Source: an uncultured Clostridia bacterium (lineage in GTDB: Bacteria > Bacillota > Clostridia > Oscillospirales > Acutalibacteraceae). Taken from it: 62,874 nucleotides of DNA. The DNA is taken from positions 1-62,874 of the forward strand of contig CAMVTS010000005.1 of the NCBI GenBank assembly GCA_947170465.1, read 5' to 3'. Position 1 is the first letter of the stretch. Every line of letters starts with the position of its first letter. The translations under genes and the position numbers were made by a program. The notes beneath the pieces are model-generated. The model had not been told where the DNA came from, did no database searches, and saw only the letters and a program-made list of their open reading frames with translations. Below are positions 8,210 through 16,960 of this stretch, in pieces.

Positions 8210-9841
8210 TTAACTTGCCTTCCTTTCCGCGCTCTGCGCTTGTTTCATTTGCTCAGCGAGACGCTGCGCCTTAAAATATTCGTCCTGATAATTAAACTCG
8301 ATTTGCAGTTCGTCCTTGCTTAAAATACGGATACTGCGTATCAGCTGTAAAACGGCCTTGCGGTCAATTTCTTCCATTTGGGAGAATTTCATAAAATGAT
8401 TGATCCAACGGTTGCGCTCGCTCCGGTTTTCCAAAACGTCTGTGAGCTTTTCATTCCAGCCGTTGATTGCCGCCTGCATGGATTCTATATCAGCGTTATA
8501 TTTACGTTTATAAGATAAAAATTCTTCCTTTGTCAGCATTCCGTTGACAAGGTTTTCATACAGCTTGGATTTATAGCTCTCTGTCTTTTCAAGCTGCTTT
8601 TCACAGCTCTTGATATGCCCGGCGTATTCACGCGCCAGCTCACGGTTGATACGCTCGTGACTGATACTTGAAAGCAAAAGGTCGAGCGAGGCAATATTAT
8701 CAATATGTCCCTTGACCGCCGTTTGTACGCACTCTGTCAAATCGCTTTCTTTTACCATAACGCCGTTAGAACAGCCGTGTTTTTTACCCGTAGGGCAGAA
8801 GTAATATACATACTCTTTTCCTTTGTAACGGTTGATTTTTCGAGTCATACGACCGCCGCAACATCCGCAGATAAGCATACCTGAAAACAGATATACCGTT
8901 TTTTCTTTGGGCGAGGTGCGGGTATCGATTCCGCGTATGCGCTGAACAAGGTCAAAGTCGTGTTTGCTGATAATTGCCTCGTGCGCGTTCTCATAACGTA
9001 CCCATTCAGATGACGGTTTATTTTCAAGTGCTTTCAGTTTGAAATGCGGTGTGGATTGCTTTCCCTGAACAAGCATACCTGTGTAGGTTTCGTCTTGTAA
9101 AATGCGAATCACGGTAGTCGCGGACCAGCCTCAGTCCTTGCGGTCAGTATATCCGCCCTTTGCGTGAGGGAGACCGTTGTTGCGCTTATACGCTAACGGT
9201 GAGAGAATCCCCATACGGTTTAGCTCGTTTGCAATGTTAAGGGCACTATAACCGTCAAGACGTTTTCTGAAAATAGCGCGCACTACATCGGCGGCATAAG
9301 GATCAATCTCTAAACTCTTGTGCTGTTCGCCGGTTTTGAAATAACCGTAAACAGGAAAGGCACCGACAAAATCACCGTTGCGCCGCTTTACGTCAAGTGC
9401 GCTGCGCGTCTTAACGGAAATGTCGCGGCAATACGCTTCATTCATAATGTTTTTGACAGAAACGGTCAAATCGTCAGCGGCGTCATTTACAGTGTCAACA
9501 TTATCGTTAATCGCGATAAAACGCACGCCATAGGCAGGAAACACGCGGCGCATATAGCGTCCCGTTTCGATGTACTCACGTCCGAGACGCGATAGGTCCT
9601 TAACGATAACGCAGTTTGCTTCACCACGTTTAATCATATCCATCATTTCCTGAAATGCGGGACGGTCAAAGAGAACGCCACTGTAACCGTCGTCAATCTT
9701 TTCAGCGACAGCCTCAATCTCTGAGTGCTTATCAATGAAATCATCGATTAGTCGCCGCTGGTTCGCTACGCTATCGCTCTCAACGGTCTTGTCGTTCGTA
9801 TAGGACAAGCGTATGTATTTGATTGCCTTGTAAACTTCCAA
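8210..9841 (-). pseudogene. Large serine recombinase 3, interrupted by an in-frame TGA
   Basis: Translation from the TTG at 9841 (ribosome site AAAGGAG, 9 nt spacing) gives a resolvase domain with S13 in KYIRLSYTND and VKDLSRLGRE, then most of the recombinase domain up to YTDRKD, where TGA occurs at 9131-9133. Reading continues in the same frame with GWSATTVIRILQDETYTG, the zinc-ribbon (CGCC ... C ... C) and the coiled coil to the stop at 8210. The whole is about 543 codons, the usual length. A single serine-to-stop change (TCA to TGA) would explain it. The product would be a 236-residue fragment unless the stop is read through; a downstream restart at 9112 would lack the catalytic domain. 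Confidence 0.8.
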
Positions 9842-9977
9842 AATAAAAACTCCTTTCATTGCAGAAAAATTCCCGCAATTCAAGGAGTGTGGTTGTCGTT
9901 ATTCAATTCCTTTTCCGTCAATTATTATACATCGAAATATTGAAAATGTCAGCCCCTATTTTCGGGAATTTTGAAAA

Positions 9978-10199
9978 TCAGCGAATAATACCTTTGATAC
10001 AGTCCTCAATCGTGCCGCCGTTTGCCGCGAAGCTCGCGCGCACAGTAAATTTTCCGCATTTGAAATGATAGGGATTTTTAATCTGCCGTACAAATTCCGC
10101 GACGCGTTCCTCACGCGGTAATTTCTTATCTACCGCTACGTCTCGAATATCAACTAATGTCGGTTGTGCCGGTTCTTTTCTGATTTCTATATTTTGCAT
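9978..10199 (-). CDS. Small conserved ICE protein (DUF6870-like)
   Basis: The start is taken at ATG 10199 (ribosome site AAGGAG), giving 73 residues. The motifs VDIRDVAVD, REERVAEFVRQIKNPYHFKCG and VRASFA are typical of a small protein found beside recombinase or mobilisation genes in Tn1549-type elements. The role is unknown. It lies upstream of the recombinase operon and may be co-transcribed; a hairpin at 10243-10272 precedes it. Confidence 0.75.
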   Translation of the reverse strand: MQNIEIRKEPAQPTLVDIRDVAVDKKLPREERVAEFVRQIKNPYHFKCGKFTVRASFAANGGTIEDCIKGIIR

Positions 10200-10242
10200 A
10201 GTAAGCTCCTTTCGCTGTGAATTATTCAAAACCACATGAATA

Positions 10243-10680
10243 AGCCGAGCCTGCTATAATACAAGCTCGGCTCATGGTATCTGATTTCGATTTTGTCGCC
10301 GTATTTGCCACGCGCCCCGGCAGCGTTCGTTTGACCGAACAGGGATTGTTACAGGCTGCGGAGAGCCAATCCGCAACATAGCCCTGCTTGTACCGCCACG
10401 TCGCCGCCGCAGCGCGTACAGAAGGTGCTCCCCCTCAAATCTGTGGGAGGTCGTGAGAAAGTACCATTATCATCCGCACCGTCCTCGCGCCTTGCCGGCC
10501 ATGGCAAATTTAATAAGTTGCGTTAATCGCTCGGGCAAGCCGGTTCATCACCTCGTAGGCTTGTCTGTTCTGGCGCCGCCTCATTCTTCGCTCAGGACAC
10601 GGAATGAAGTACCTGTAACAATGTATATTCAGTTGTCAAAGTGCAATAAAGGGGACAAAAGCAGTTAATGACGTTCTCAC
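10243..10680. ncRNA. Conserved-looking structured non-coding block (candidate oriT or structured RNA)
   Basis: This stretch has no convincing gene but is GC-richer than its neighbour and rich in nested inverted repeats. Examples are an 8-bp stem at 10243-10250/10265-10272, an outer stem at 10340-10350/10375-10386 enclosing a 6-bp stem TGCGGA/TCCGCA at 10357-10362/10370-10375, and CAAGCC ... GGCTTG and CATTC ... GAATG pairs near 10533-10605. It lies between the recombinase-side genes and the sigma-like gene, where transfer origins of related elements would be expected beside a mobilisation gene. Whether it is an origin of transfer, an RNA or a control region cannot be decided by eye. Confidence 0.4.
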
Positions 10681-10778
10681 GTTGACAGTTTTATATCCTG
10701 TCCTTTTTGAGATTTTGTCCTGCCGAAAAATACCCTTCTATAATATACGGACATTTTTTGGCCATTTGTCGGGGTGCT

Positions 10779-11213
10779 TTACGAAAATTTTTCAAAAAAT
10801 TTTTCAAGGGCTGTTAAACCGCTGTCTATGCTTTCGCATATTGTGCTCTTATGACAATGTTCGAGACGTGCGATTTCCGACTTGCTGATACCTAAAAAAT
10901 AGTGAGCGTAAATTCTTCTACCTTGCTTTTTCGGCAGCTTTGCAAGACCTTGATACAATAAAGAAAGCGTCCTTTGCTGTTCTAATATATCAATAGGTGA
11001 TTTTTGAAAAGGCATATCCTTTTCCTTTATGTCTCCGAGGTCAAACGTAAAGAAAGCGCCGTAACGGCGCAAATATCTGAGATAACTTTCTTCTTTGCGG
11101 TCTAAATCTTCCAAAAGCGCGGCAACCTCGTCCGGCACCTCAACAATTTTATCTTCTTTATAATGCGGGTAATAGTCCCGCAGGTTAATTTGTTTCAAAA
11201 ATAATTCCTCCAA
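10779..11213 (-). CDS. Sigma-70 region 4-like protein of the ICE
   Basis: The 144-residue protein ends with a helix-turn-helix (KSEIARLEHCHKSTICESI) preceded by the region RRIYAHYFLG, as in the short sigma-like regulators of Tn916/Tn1549 elements. Such proteins bind -35 regions or act as regulators of excision and recombinase genes. It has no region 2, so it may not replace a full sigma factor. The start ATG 11213 has a ribosome site GGAGGAATTATTTTTG-like. It marks the last ICE gene before the AT-rich cargo. Confidence 0.75.
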   Translation of the reverse strand: MEELFLKQINLRDYYPHYKEDKIVEVPDEVAALLEDLDRKEESYLRYLRRYGAFFTFDLGDIKEKDMPFQKSPIDILEQQRTLSLLYQGLAKLPKKQGRRIYAHYFLGISKSEIARLEHCHKSTICESIDSGLTALEKFFEKFS

Positions 11214-11301
11214 TTTCGATTTGTAATAGTTAATTAATCGAAATCAGAGTGGGAGATCTGCAGTGTAATATAATTTGATATAAAAGTATTACATGCAAAA
11301 A

Positions 11302-11339
11302 TAGCGAATTGTAATTATATTTCAAATTACAATTCGCTA
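11302..11339. terminator. Strong AT-rich hairpin at the cargo boundary
   Basis: Arms of 15 bp at 11302-11316 and 11325-11339 pair perfectly and are flanked by A and T runs. It lies between the sigma-like gene and the 3' end of the cargo operon at 11410 and probably ends that minus-strand transcript. Confidence 0.65.
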
Positions 11340-11409
11340 AATAATATAATATTATATTGTGGTTAAGCCAAAAAAATCAAATAATACTTGTTGTTCGTAA
11401 ACAATCTAA

Positions 11410-11751
11410 CTAACGTTTTATAAGTAAATCGGTGACATAAACCGTGCAAATCAAAATAGTCATATATGAGAATTCTATGGAGTTGTTTTGTAAAAAAAAC
11501 ACTGTAAATAGTGCTATCATAATTATAATCGCTGTACTTACTTTCTCTATTTTATAATTTAGTGAAAACTTTTTGATTGATATACCAAGCAAAAATGCAA
11601 TTATAATTATAAAAGCTATTTTTACCCACAGTTCTGTTGTAATATCATAAGTAGTAATTGACCGTTGATGTATCTGGAATGAAACAAAACTAAACAACAC
11701 AGACAGTGTAATTACACAAAGACGTAGGATAGTTGGAAATATTTTCTTCAT
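11410..11751 (-). CDS. Small membrane protein of unknown function
   Basis: The 113-residue product has about four hydrophobic segments (residues 8-25, 44-60, 72-90 and 93-108) and a basic start. No family is recognised. It is the last gene of the minus-strand cargo run 14331-11410 and lies 15 nt after the exported protein gene, so the two are probably co-transcribed. Confidence 0.6.
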   Translation of the reverse strand: MKKIFPTILRLCVITLSVLFSFVSFQIHQRSITTYDITTELWVKIAFIIIIAFLLGISIKKFSLNYKIEKVSTAIIIMIALFTVFFLQNNSIEFSYMTILICTVYVTDLLIKR

Positions 11752-11766
11752 GTTATTAATCCTTTG

Positions 11767-12513
11767 CTAATACATTGGCATTGTATCAATAATGTTATTG
11801 GTTAACCCTAAATACCATTTGCTATTCCCTCTACGAAGCGTAACATCCTGAGTAGCTCCAACGATGCTTGCGGAAACAGCAACTGCACTCCATGAAGTCG
11901 TGTTGAAAGTTTTGGTACATGCCTTATTCGGAAGAGTCACAGTTTTCTTTTGTCCAGTATGCCCATAATCAACTTGTCCATAGGTAATAGAGTTTGAAAC
12001 AATAAACACGCCTGAGCCAACATTTGACGATGTGCTTCCGTTGCATGCTATGAGTTTGCTGGTTACCTTTGACATTTTGATTTTATCGTTTGTTATACTG
12101 TAATCCACTGTTAGAGTAATTTTTACTGAAATACTATCATCTGTTTTACTCTTTTGACTTGATCCACTTTCGTTTGAGGTTGTGTATTTAATATCAATCA
12201 GATTATTTGGCGACACATAATCCTCTACCGATTTATTGTCAATTAAGTCAATATCATATTCTTGATTAGACTGTCTGAAATATTCATCACCATCCCTCTT
12301 TATGAACTTATCTTTCACATTGATTTCGAAACTGTCCGTCAAAATATCTTTACTAATCGTTTTTGTAGGATTGGATAAGACTTCGTCATTATAAGGCAAT
12401 GTTAAATCAGAAGTTTGAATGATTGATTCTGCAGAAACAGCAGTTGAACTCAGTATTACTGTGATTATTGAAATAATAAGCGCAAATGCACTTAAATTCA
12501 CGATTCTTTTCAT
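11767..12513 (-). CDS. Exported protein of unknown function
   Basis: The 248-residue product starts with a clear signal peptide (basic MKR, hydrophobic core, cleavage near SAE at about residue 29). The mature part is serine/threonine-rich with a beta-strand pattern and two cysteines. The ribosome site is AAAGGAG. No family is recognised. The late region (GQVDYGHTGQKKTVTLP) resembles small exported proteins of Firmicutes only in style. It follows the lipoprotein and amidase genes. Confidence 0.65.
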   Translation of the reverse strand: MKRIVNLSAFALIISIITVILSSTAVSAESIIQTSDLTLPYNDEVLSNPTKTISKDILTDSFEINVKDKFIKRDGDEYFRQSNQEYDIDLIDNKSVEDYVSPNNLIDIKYTTSNESGSSQKSKTDDSISVKITLTVDYSITNDKIKMSKVTSKLIACNGSTSSNVGSGVFIVSNSITYGQVDYGHTGQKKTVTLPNKACTKTFNTTSWSAVAVSASIVGATQDVTLRRGNSKWYLGLTNNIIDTMPMY

Positions 12514-12564
12514 TAATTACTCCTTTCATGTTTGCGTATAGAAATAAGTTTTATAAATGCTTAA

Positions 12565-13053
12565 TTAGGGCAAGTCATCAATATCTGTAACTATCCATTT
12601 TTGATTGACTTTTTCTATTTCCCATCGCGATATAACTTCACTAGATCCCTGTATTAAATTATTCTGTTGGTTGTAATAAAGCGCGCTATACTGCACCCAA
12701 ACAACCCCGGTGTTATCCTTTTGAGATGTTGTTATTAGCTGTATGTCAATTTCAGTTTTAACAATATCTGGATTATCATAATAGTATTGTGATAATTCTC
12801 CGTAATTATCTCCTTTTGTGCGGAGTTCAAAAATCATCTTAGCTGCTGAAATTAATTGATTAGCTATATTTAATTGATTGATATCCTCACATTTGCGGTC
12901 TAACTCTTTAGCTTTTTCTCCGAAATGATTAACGACTTTGGGAGTTGCGTAGGATTTATCGTTTGTATTAGACGTGCAGCTTGTCAGCAACATTATCAAT
13001 ATACAGAGGCTTATACTCAAAAAAGCAACTGGTAATTTACGTTCTGTATGCAT
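12565..13053 (-). CDS. Putative lipoprotein
   Basis: With the start at ATG 13053 the product has 162 residues, a hydrophobic segment and a lipobox LLTSC, so it is predicted to be lipid-anchored on the outside of the membrane. The mature part ends with a fold-like region containing WEIEKVNQKWIVTDID, as seen in small ligand-binding or NTF2-like domains; this is only a resemblance. It overlaps the 3' end of the amidase gene by 17 nt, so translation is probably coupled. Confidence 0.65.
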   Translation of the reverse strand: MHTERKLPVAFLSISLCILIMLLTSCTSNTNDKSYATPKVVNHFGEKAKELDRKCEDINQLNIANQLISAAKMIFELRTKGDNYGELSQYYYDNPDIVKTEIDIQLITTSQKDNTGVVWVQYSALYYNQQNNLIQGSSEVISRWEIEKVNQKWIVTDIDDLP

Positions 13054-14236
13054 AGAATGTACCACCGGGCCAATCTGATAAAACTTGATTCATACTCCTT
13101 CTATACCGATTGTTTGAATGATAAGTGAAGTATGGGGTTCCGTTCTTAAAATAAGATACCATCATAGAATGATCTTTAGATGATGAGTTTTTTCCTTTAA
13201 CCTGTAGAAAATCTCCTACTCTTAGTTTCCAAACGTTATCTAACATTTTGCATCTTCCGCTTGAACGCGCAAAACTTCCAAGATAATCTACGTTAATCCA
13301 ACTATAGGACTGATTTGTACTGTTATACCACCAATAGTTTGAGTTTTTATAGTAGCCAGATTTGTGTTGCCATCCGCCAGCCTTAAGAGCCTGACTAACA
13401 AAATTAGTACAGTCACCACCATTCTTAGAAAAATCTCTGTACGATTTATTATAATTATTCCAGTATTTTTCCAAGTAAGCTGCCATGGCAGAGTAGTTGT
13501 AACCTCCGGGTGCTCTTAAACTAGTGCTTTTTGCATTATCGCTTTTTGTGTCTTTGTTAATATTGTTTTTTCTATCTATGGATGCTTCGATTTCAGGAAT
13601 CAAATTGATTTTTTCTGTTAAGTTTTCGCTTGATTCAGAACTAGGATTGGTTTCGAGTTCTTTATTGGACTTGATGTCACCCTGTCCGTGATATACGAAT
13701 TCTTCCGCTTGATATAAGGGAAGCAAGCCAGTCGGTTCTAACTGTCTATCTTCTATCAATACCCATTGATTATCATCTTTTGAGTACACAAATTCATGAT
13801 TTGCCGAATAGCCAGTTTCTACACCATTTTCAGCTATGGTAAGCGTTGTGGTTTCGTTGGCAACTACATATAGATTCCCATCTTCACCTACCCTTTGCGA
13901 TATTACTTCAAGCTCAGATTTAGGATTAATGTATGTTTCGCCTAATGATGACATTTCTCGACGAAAATCAACTATTAGGGACGCCTCTTTATCTAGCGAT
14001 GCAGACTTAAGCTTGCGGGCATTTGATTTTTGTACATCTAATACATTGGAATCCACCATGAGACGTACTTTTTTATCAAGAAAAGTGCCTGCAGTATTGT
14101 CAAGCTGATCTTGCCTTAATAGAGTGGGGCCATTCGTATTTGCAGAAACGCTTATGCTCAACATAGAGCACAAGAAAACAGATATAATTAAAACACTTAT
14201 TAATTTAGAAATGTTGATTTTGGGGTTGGTTTTCAT
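13037..14236 (-). CDS. Exported Amidase_6-type cysteine hydrolase
   Basis: The 399-residue product has a signal peptide (residues 1-32), a middle region of about 200 residues with an antiparallel pattern, and a C-terminal domain of about 150 residues with YNYSAMAAYLEKYWNNYN and GGDCTNFVSQALKAGGW, where C276 is the expected nucleophile, and KDHSMMVSYF supplying the histidine. This is the Amidase_6 layout, related to NlpC/P60-type hydrolases. The likely role is cleavage of a peptide or amide bond at the cell surface. It is preceded by a 32-residue leader frame with which it overlaps. Confidence 0.8.
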   Translation of the reverse strand: MKTNPKINISKLISVLIISVFLCSMLSISVSANTNGPTLLRQDQLDNTAGTFLDKKVRLMVDSNVLDVQKSNARKLKSASLDKEASLIVDFRREMSSLGETYINPKSELEVISQRVGEDGNLYVVANETTTLTIAENGVETGYSANHEFVYSKDDNQWVLIEDRQLEPTGLLPLYQAEEFVYHGQGDIKSNKELETNPSSESSENLTEKINLIPEIEASIDRKNNINKDTKSDNAKSTSLRAPGGYNYSAMAAYLEKYWNNYNKSYRDFSKNGGDCTNFVSQALKAGGWQHKSGYYKNSNYWWYNSTNQSYSWINVDYLGSFARSSGRCKMLDNVWKLRVGDFLQVKGKNSSSKDHSMMVSYFKNGTPYFTYHSNNRYRRSMNQVLSDWPGGTFYAYRT

Positions 14237-14331
14237 ATTTTTACTCCTTTTGTTGTAATTCGATATATCAAGTATTTTTTAATACAAAGTGAAGTATCAC
14301 CGTTCTTATACCGTTGAGGATTTATATGCAT
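14233..14331 (-). CDS. Leader peptide frame, 32 residues, overlapping the amidase start
   Basis: ATG at 14331 is preceded by a strong ribosome site (AAGGAGGT, 7 nt). The frame ends in ATATGA so that its stop overlaps the ATG of the amidase gene by 4 nt. The product is basic with no motif. The arrangement suggests coupled translation or control of the amidase operon by leader translation. Confidence 0.45.
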   Translation of the reverse strand: MHINPQRYKNGDTSLCIKKYLIYRITTKGVKI

Positions 14332-14370
14332 TTCTTCAACCTCCTTATAATGGGATTATATTACAAATTA

Positions 14371-14452
14371 AGTATAACATTAGCCAGATACTTTTGTCAA
14401 TAAATATTTTGTAAATCGTAATATTGATTTTTCAAAATAACTATGCTATAAT
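14371..14452. promoter_or_regulatory. Divergent promoters with a dyad between amidase and PadR operons
   Basis: On the minus strand TTGACA (14395-14400) and TATACT (14371-14376) are 18 bp apart. On the plus strand TTGATT (14424-14429) and TATAAT (14447-14452) are 17 bp apart. A dyad TCAATA-N18-TATTGA (14398-14427) covers both -35 boxes and is a candidate operator for the PadR-type regulator. Confidence 0.7.
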
Positions 14453-14482
14453 TTAATTGTTTATTATAATAGAGGCGTGTTT

Positions 14483-14845
14483 ATGAATGTATCAAAGAAC
14501 ATTTTTATTAACGGAATAGCTGAATTGCTAGTTTTGACATTATTAGAACAAAAAGATTGTTACGTTTATGAGATTGTAAAACAAATTAATGACCTATCTA
14601 ATGGATTGCTTTCAATTTCTCAAAACACAATATATACAGCAACCTATAAATTAGAGGGTGACGGAAAAATAAGCGAATATTCTAAATTAGTTGGAAAAAA
14701 AAGAATGCGTGTATATTATCATATTGAAAAAAGCGGACAAGATTATTTGAATTCTATTAAGAAGAATTATTTTGATACCACCAATGGAGTTCAAAACATT
14801 TTCAAGTCATTTAATATAACAAAGGATATATGTGATAATGAATAA
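14483..14845 (+). CDS. PadR-family transcriptional regulator
   Basis: With the start at ATG 14483 the protein has 120 residues. It has the winged-helix pattern of PadR (AELLVLTLLEQKDCYVYEIVKQI then the wing LEGDGKISEYSKL and RVYYHIEKSGQDYL). Its position beside a divergent promoter suggests that it controls the amidase operon and its own operon. It overlaps the next gene, which encodes a membrane protein; this is the usual PadR/membrane partner arrangement of Firmicutes. AT-rich, as is all of the cargo. Confidence 0.85.
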   Translation: MNVSKNIFINGIAELLVLTLLEQKDCYVYEIVKQINDLSNGLLSISQNTIYTATYKLEGDGKISEYSKLVGKKRMRVYYHIEKSGQDYLNSIKKNYFDTTNGVQNIFKSFNITKDICDNE

Positions 14846-15218
14846 TTTCAAAAAAGAGTACTTATCAGAAATTAAAGCTATTCTACCTATAAAAAGCAAG
14901 CGTGAGAGAATTTATTTAAAAAAGTTATCATCAGATATAGAAGCTTTGATTCAAGAAGAACACATTTCTTCCAAGAAAATGTTATACGACATTTACGGAA
15001 TTCCAAGCGAAGTGGTTCACAACTATCTTTCTTCATTAGGTATTGAATACATAGTAAAGAAGATAAAGGTATCTTCTCATATCAAACTTGCAATTTCTAT
15101 CACAATAATTTTAGCCTTTATTGCAACTATCACGTATTGCATATATCAGCACAATGTATACCGAATTATGCAAAATCAAGAAGTTGTAATTTCAGAAGAA
15201 ATAATACAAGAAGATTAA
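14838..15218 (+). CDS. PadR-partner membrane protein (HAAS-like)
   Basis: The 126-residue product starts with a helical domain (YLSEIKAILPIKSKRERIYLKKL...) that resembles the DUF1700/HAAS-type helical domain found next to PadR regulators, followed by one membrane segment (about residues 84-102) and a short tail. It probably acts as a membrane-bound sensor or partner of the PadR protein; this is inference from gene pairing. Its ATG lies inside the end of the preceding gene. Confidence 0.65.
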   Translation: MNNFKKEYLSEIKAILPIKSKRERIYLKKLSSDIEALIQEEHISSKKMLYDIYGIPSEVVHNYLSSLGIEYIVKKIKVSSHIKLAISITIILAFIATITYCIYQHNVYRIMQNQEVVISEEIIQED

Positions 15219-15228
15219 AGGAGAAAAA

Positions 15229-15714
15229 ATGAAGAAGTTAATTAGTGTAATAGTATCGTTTGTTTTTGTTTTTTGTACATTATTTGTTTTAAATCCAACG
15301 GCTTATGCTTATTCGGATACGAGTAATGATGTTGTGCAGACAAGTGTTATTGAGTATTTGGACAATGGCGATCATATAGAGACAATTATATCCTCGCCTG
15401 TAATTAAATATAAATTTAATAGGGCTTCATCAACATACAAATCTGGTTCTAAAACTAAAAATTACAAAAATAGAAATGGCGAGATAATGTGGTCTGTCAC
15501 AGTATATGGTACATTTTCTTATAATGGCAGGACATCCACATGTACCAGCGCATCAAAAAGCACTACTGCTCCTGGGTCCCTGTGGTCAATAATTAACTCA
15601 AGTGTGAGTAAAAGCGGAAATACTGCTACGGCAAGGGCGGTTGCGCGTTATACATCAAAAGATTACTCTATGTCTGTATCATTATCCTGCAGTGCTAATG
15701 GCAGTTTATATTAG
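15229..15714 (+). CDS. Small exported protein of the PadR operon
   Basis: The 161-residue product has a signal peptide (cleavage near TAYAYS, about residue 27) and a beta-rich mature region with a WSVTVYGTFSYNGRTSTC motif and three cysteines. Similar small exported proteins occur next to PadR genes in Firmicutes. No enzymatic residues are visible. The ribosome site is AAAGGAG. It is the last gene of the operon; a terminator follows. Confidence 0.65.
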   Translation: MKKLISVIVSFVFVFCTLFVLNPTAYAYSDTSNDVVQTSVIEYLDNGDHIETIISSPVIKYKFNRASSTYKSGSKTKNYKNRNGEIMWSVTVYGTFSYNGRTSTCTSASKSTTAPGSLWSIINSSVSKSGNTATARAVARYTSKDYSMSVSLSCSANGSLY

Positions 15715-15772
15715 TTCCTTTTATATTATGTTTGAGTGAAATGTATTAAATAATTTGTTTTTTAACAATCAC

Positions 15773-15808
15773 AAAAACTGTTGCATCATCGTTGCAACAG
15801 TTTTTGTT
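15773..15808 (+). terminator. Terminator of the PadR operon
   Basis: The 13-bp arms at 15773-15785 and 15793-15805 pair perfectly around a short loop, followed by TTTT. It also faces the minus-strand TraX-like gene and may act in both directions. Confidence 0.8.
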
Positions 15809-15857
15809 TTAAATTAGTATTTTTTTATTGTTAAGTCGTCCCTGATTTGTAAAATCC

Positions 15858-16517
15858 TCAGTTCACTATTGCAAAACGAATTAAAAACATGATCAATAAG
15901 TGTAGGGGGTAAACAAGGTAATTAATATGTTTTATACTATTTACTTTTATTTTTTGTATGTTCTTTGGCGTTAATAAAATAATTGGAAGCGAGAGAATCG
16001 AATATAAGTGTATAATAGAAAAACTAAACACAAACATGCTTACGATTATTAAAAGAATAATTGACGTAATTGCATAGATTTTATAAGTCTTATCGTGTTG
16101 GTTTCTAATGTACAAATGAAAGAGCAACACGAGAAGAATCCCATATGATCCGTACTCACACCCTAACAACAAAGCGAGAAAAAGAATCAGAATATAAAGA
16201 AACAATTTAAGAACTTTGTTGATTCTATTCGATTCAAATACAATTAAGGATATTATAGAAAAAGATAAAGTAAAACAAACATTCAACTTAATAGGGCTAA
16301 TTAGATAGTTGAAGAACCATTGCGAAACGATTGCCAATACCAAAACTCTAAAAAAATATATGATACTGTTTTTTGTTCTACTATAACCTAATGCAATTAA
16401 ATAAGCGTATAAAGGAAATGATAATCTTCCAATAATTTGGAAGATTATCATTTCAGGGAAAAACACAAAACCAACATGGTCTATAATCATAGACACAACG
16501 GCGACAAGCTCAATCAT
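15858..16517 (-). CDS. TraX-like integral membrane protein
   Basis: The 219-residue product has about seven hydrophobic segments and the motifs MIIDHVGFVFFP near the start and RLSFPLYAYLIALGYSRT, which are typical of TraX proteins (membrane acyltransferases related to the F-pilin acetylase). It is the last gene of the cargo operon that begins with the subtilase, and its ATG overlaps the stop of the preceding gene by 4 nt. The acceptor is unknown; the neighbouring exported toxin-like protein is a candidate. It is not part of the conjugation operon. Confidence 0.75.
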   Translation of the reverse strand: MIELVAVVSMIIDHVGFVFFPEMIIFQIIGRLSFPLYAYLIALGYSRTKNSIIYFFRVLVLAIVSQWFFNYLISPIKLNVCFTLSFSIISLIVFESNRINKVLKLFLYILILFLALLLGCEYGSYGILLVLLFHLYIRNQHDKTYKIYAITSIILLIIVSMFVFSFSIIHLYSILSLPIILLTPKNIQKIKVNSIKHINYLVYPLHLLIMFLIRFAIVN

Positions 16518-16942
16518 GTTAAATCCTTGATTATATCATTATGGGCAAAACACATACCTTCATGCGATATAGTAAAGCATAAGCACTTATTGTTATTGTT
16601 AAAGAAAGAAATATCAATTTGGTCATCCAAGCAAAAAAAGGATGAAATCTTTCTAAAATAATCAATACAAAGCTTATTTGTTGCAAAAGTTCTCATATAG
16701 ACTTTTTGTCCGCTTTTTGTTCCAGGCCATTTTTTCACCCATTTTTCAGATATCAAGTAATCCGATAACGCAATTTCTGATTTTGTTAACACTTTTTCAG
16801 ATTCTTTTTTTCGGAGAAAGGTATGAGGATTAACTAAATTGAAACTAATGCTCTGTTGTTCTAATTTATCTAATAATCTAATATATATTATTCTGTTGGA
16901 TAAATCCAAAGATTTATATTCTTCGATAGATATATATTCCAT
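16514..16942 (-). CDS. Unknown 142-residue protein, possible immunity protein
   Basis: A soluble, helical product of 142 residues without signal peptide or membrane segment. A basic middle part (KWVKKWPGTKSG) and a beta-rich end are seen. No family is recognised. It lies between the toxin-like gene and the TraX-like gene with a 4-nt overlap to the latter. By position it could be an immunity protein or a processing factor. That is inference from context only. Confidence 0.55.
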   Translation of the reverse strand: MEYISIEEYKSLDLSNRIIYIRLLDKLEQQSISFNLVNPHTFLRKKESEKVLTKSEIALSDYLISEKWVKKWPGTKSGQKVYMRTFATNKLCIDYFRKISSFFCLDDQIDISFFNNNNKCLCFTISHEGMCFAHNDIIKDLT

Positions 16943-16960
16943 GTTGAACCTTCTCTCATT

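Noticed and set aside
8210..9841. TGA read as an amino acid (genetic code change)
   Set aside because: TGA clearly ends many other genes here, for example PcfB, DUF3846-operon genes and the roughly 40-residue peptide gene at 53457.
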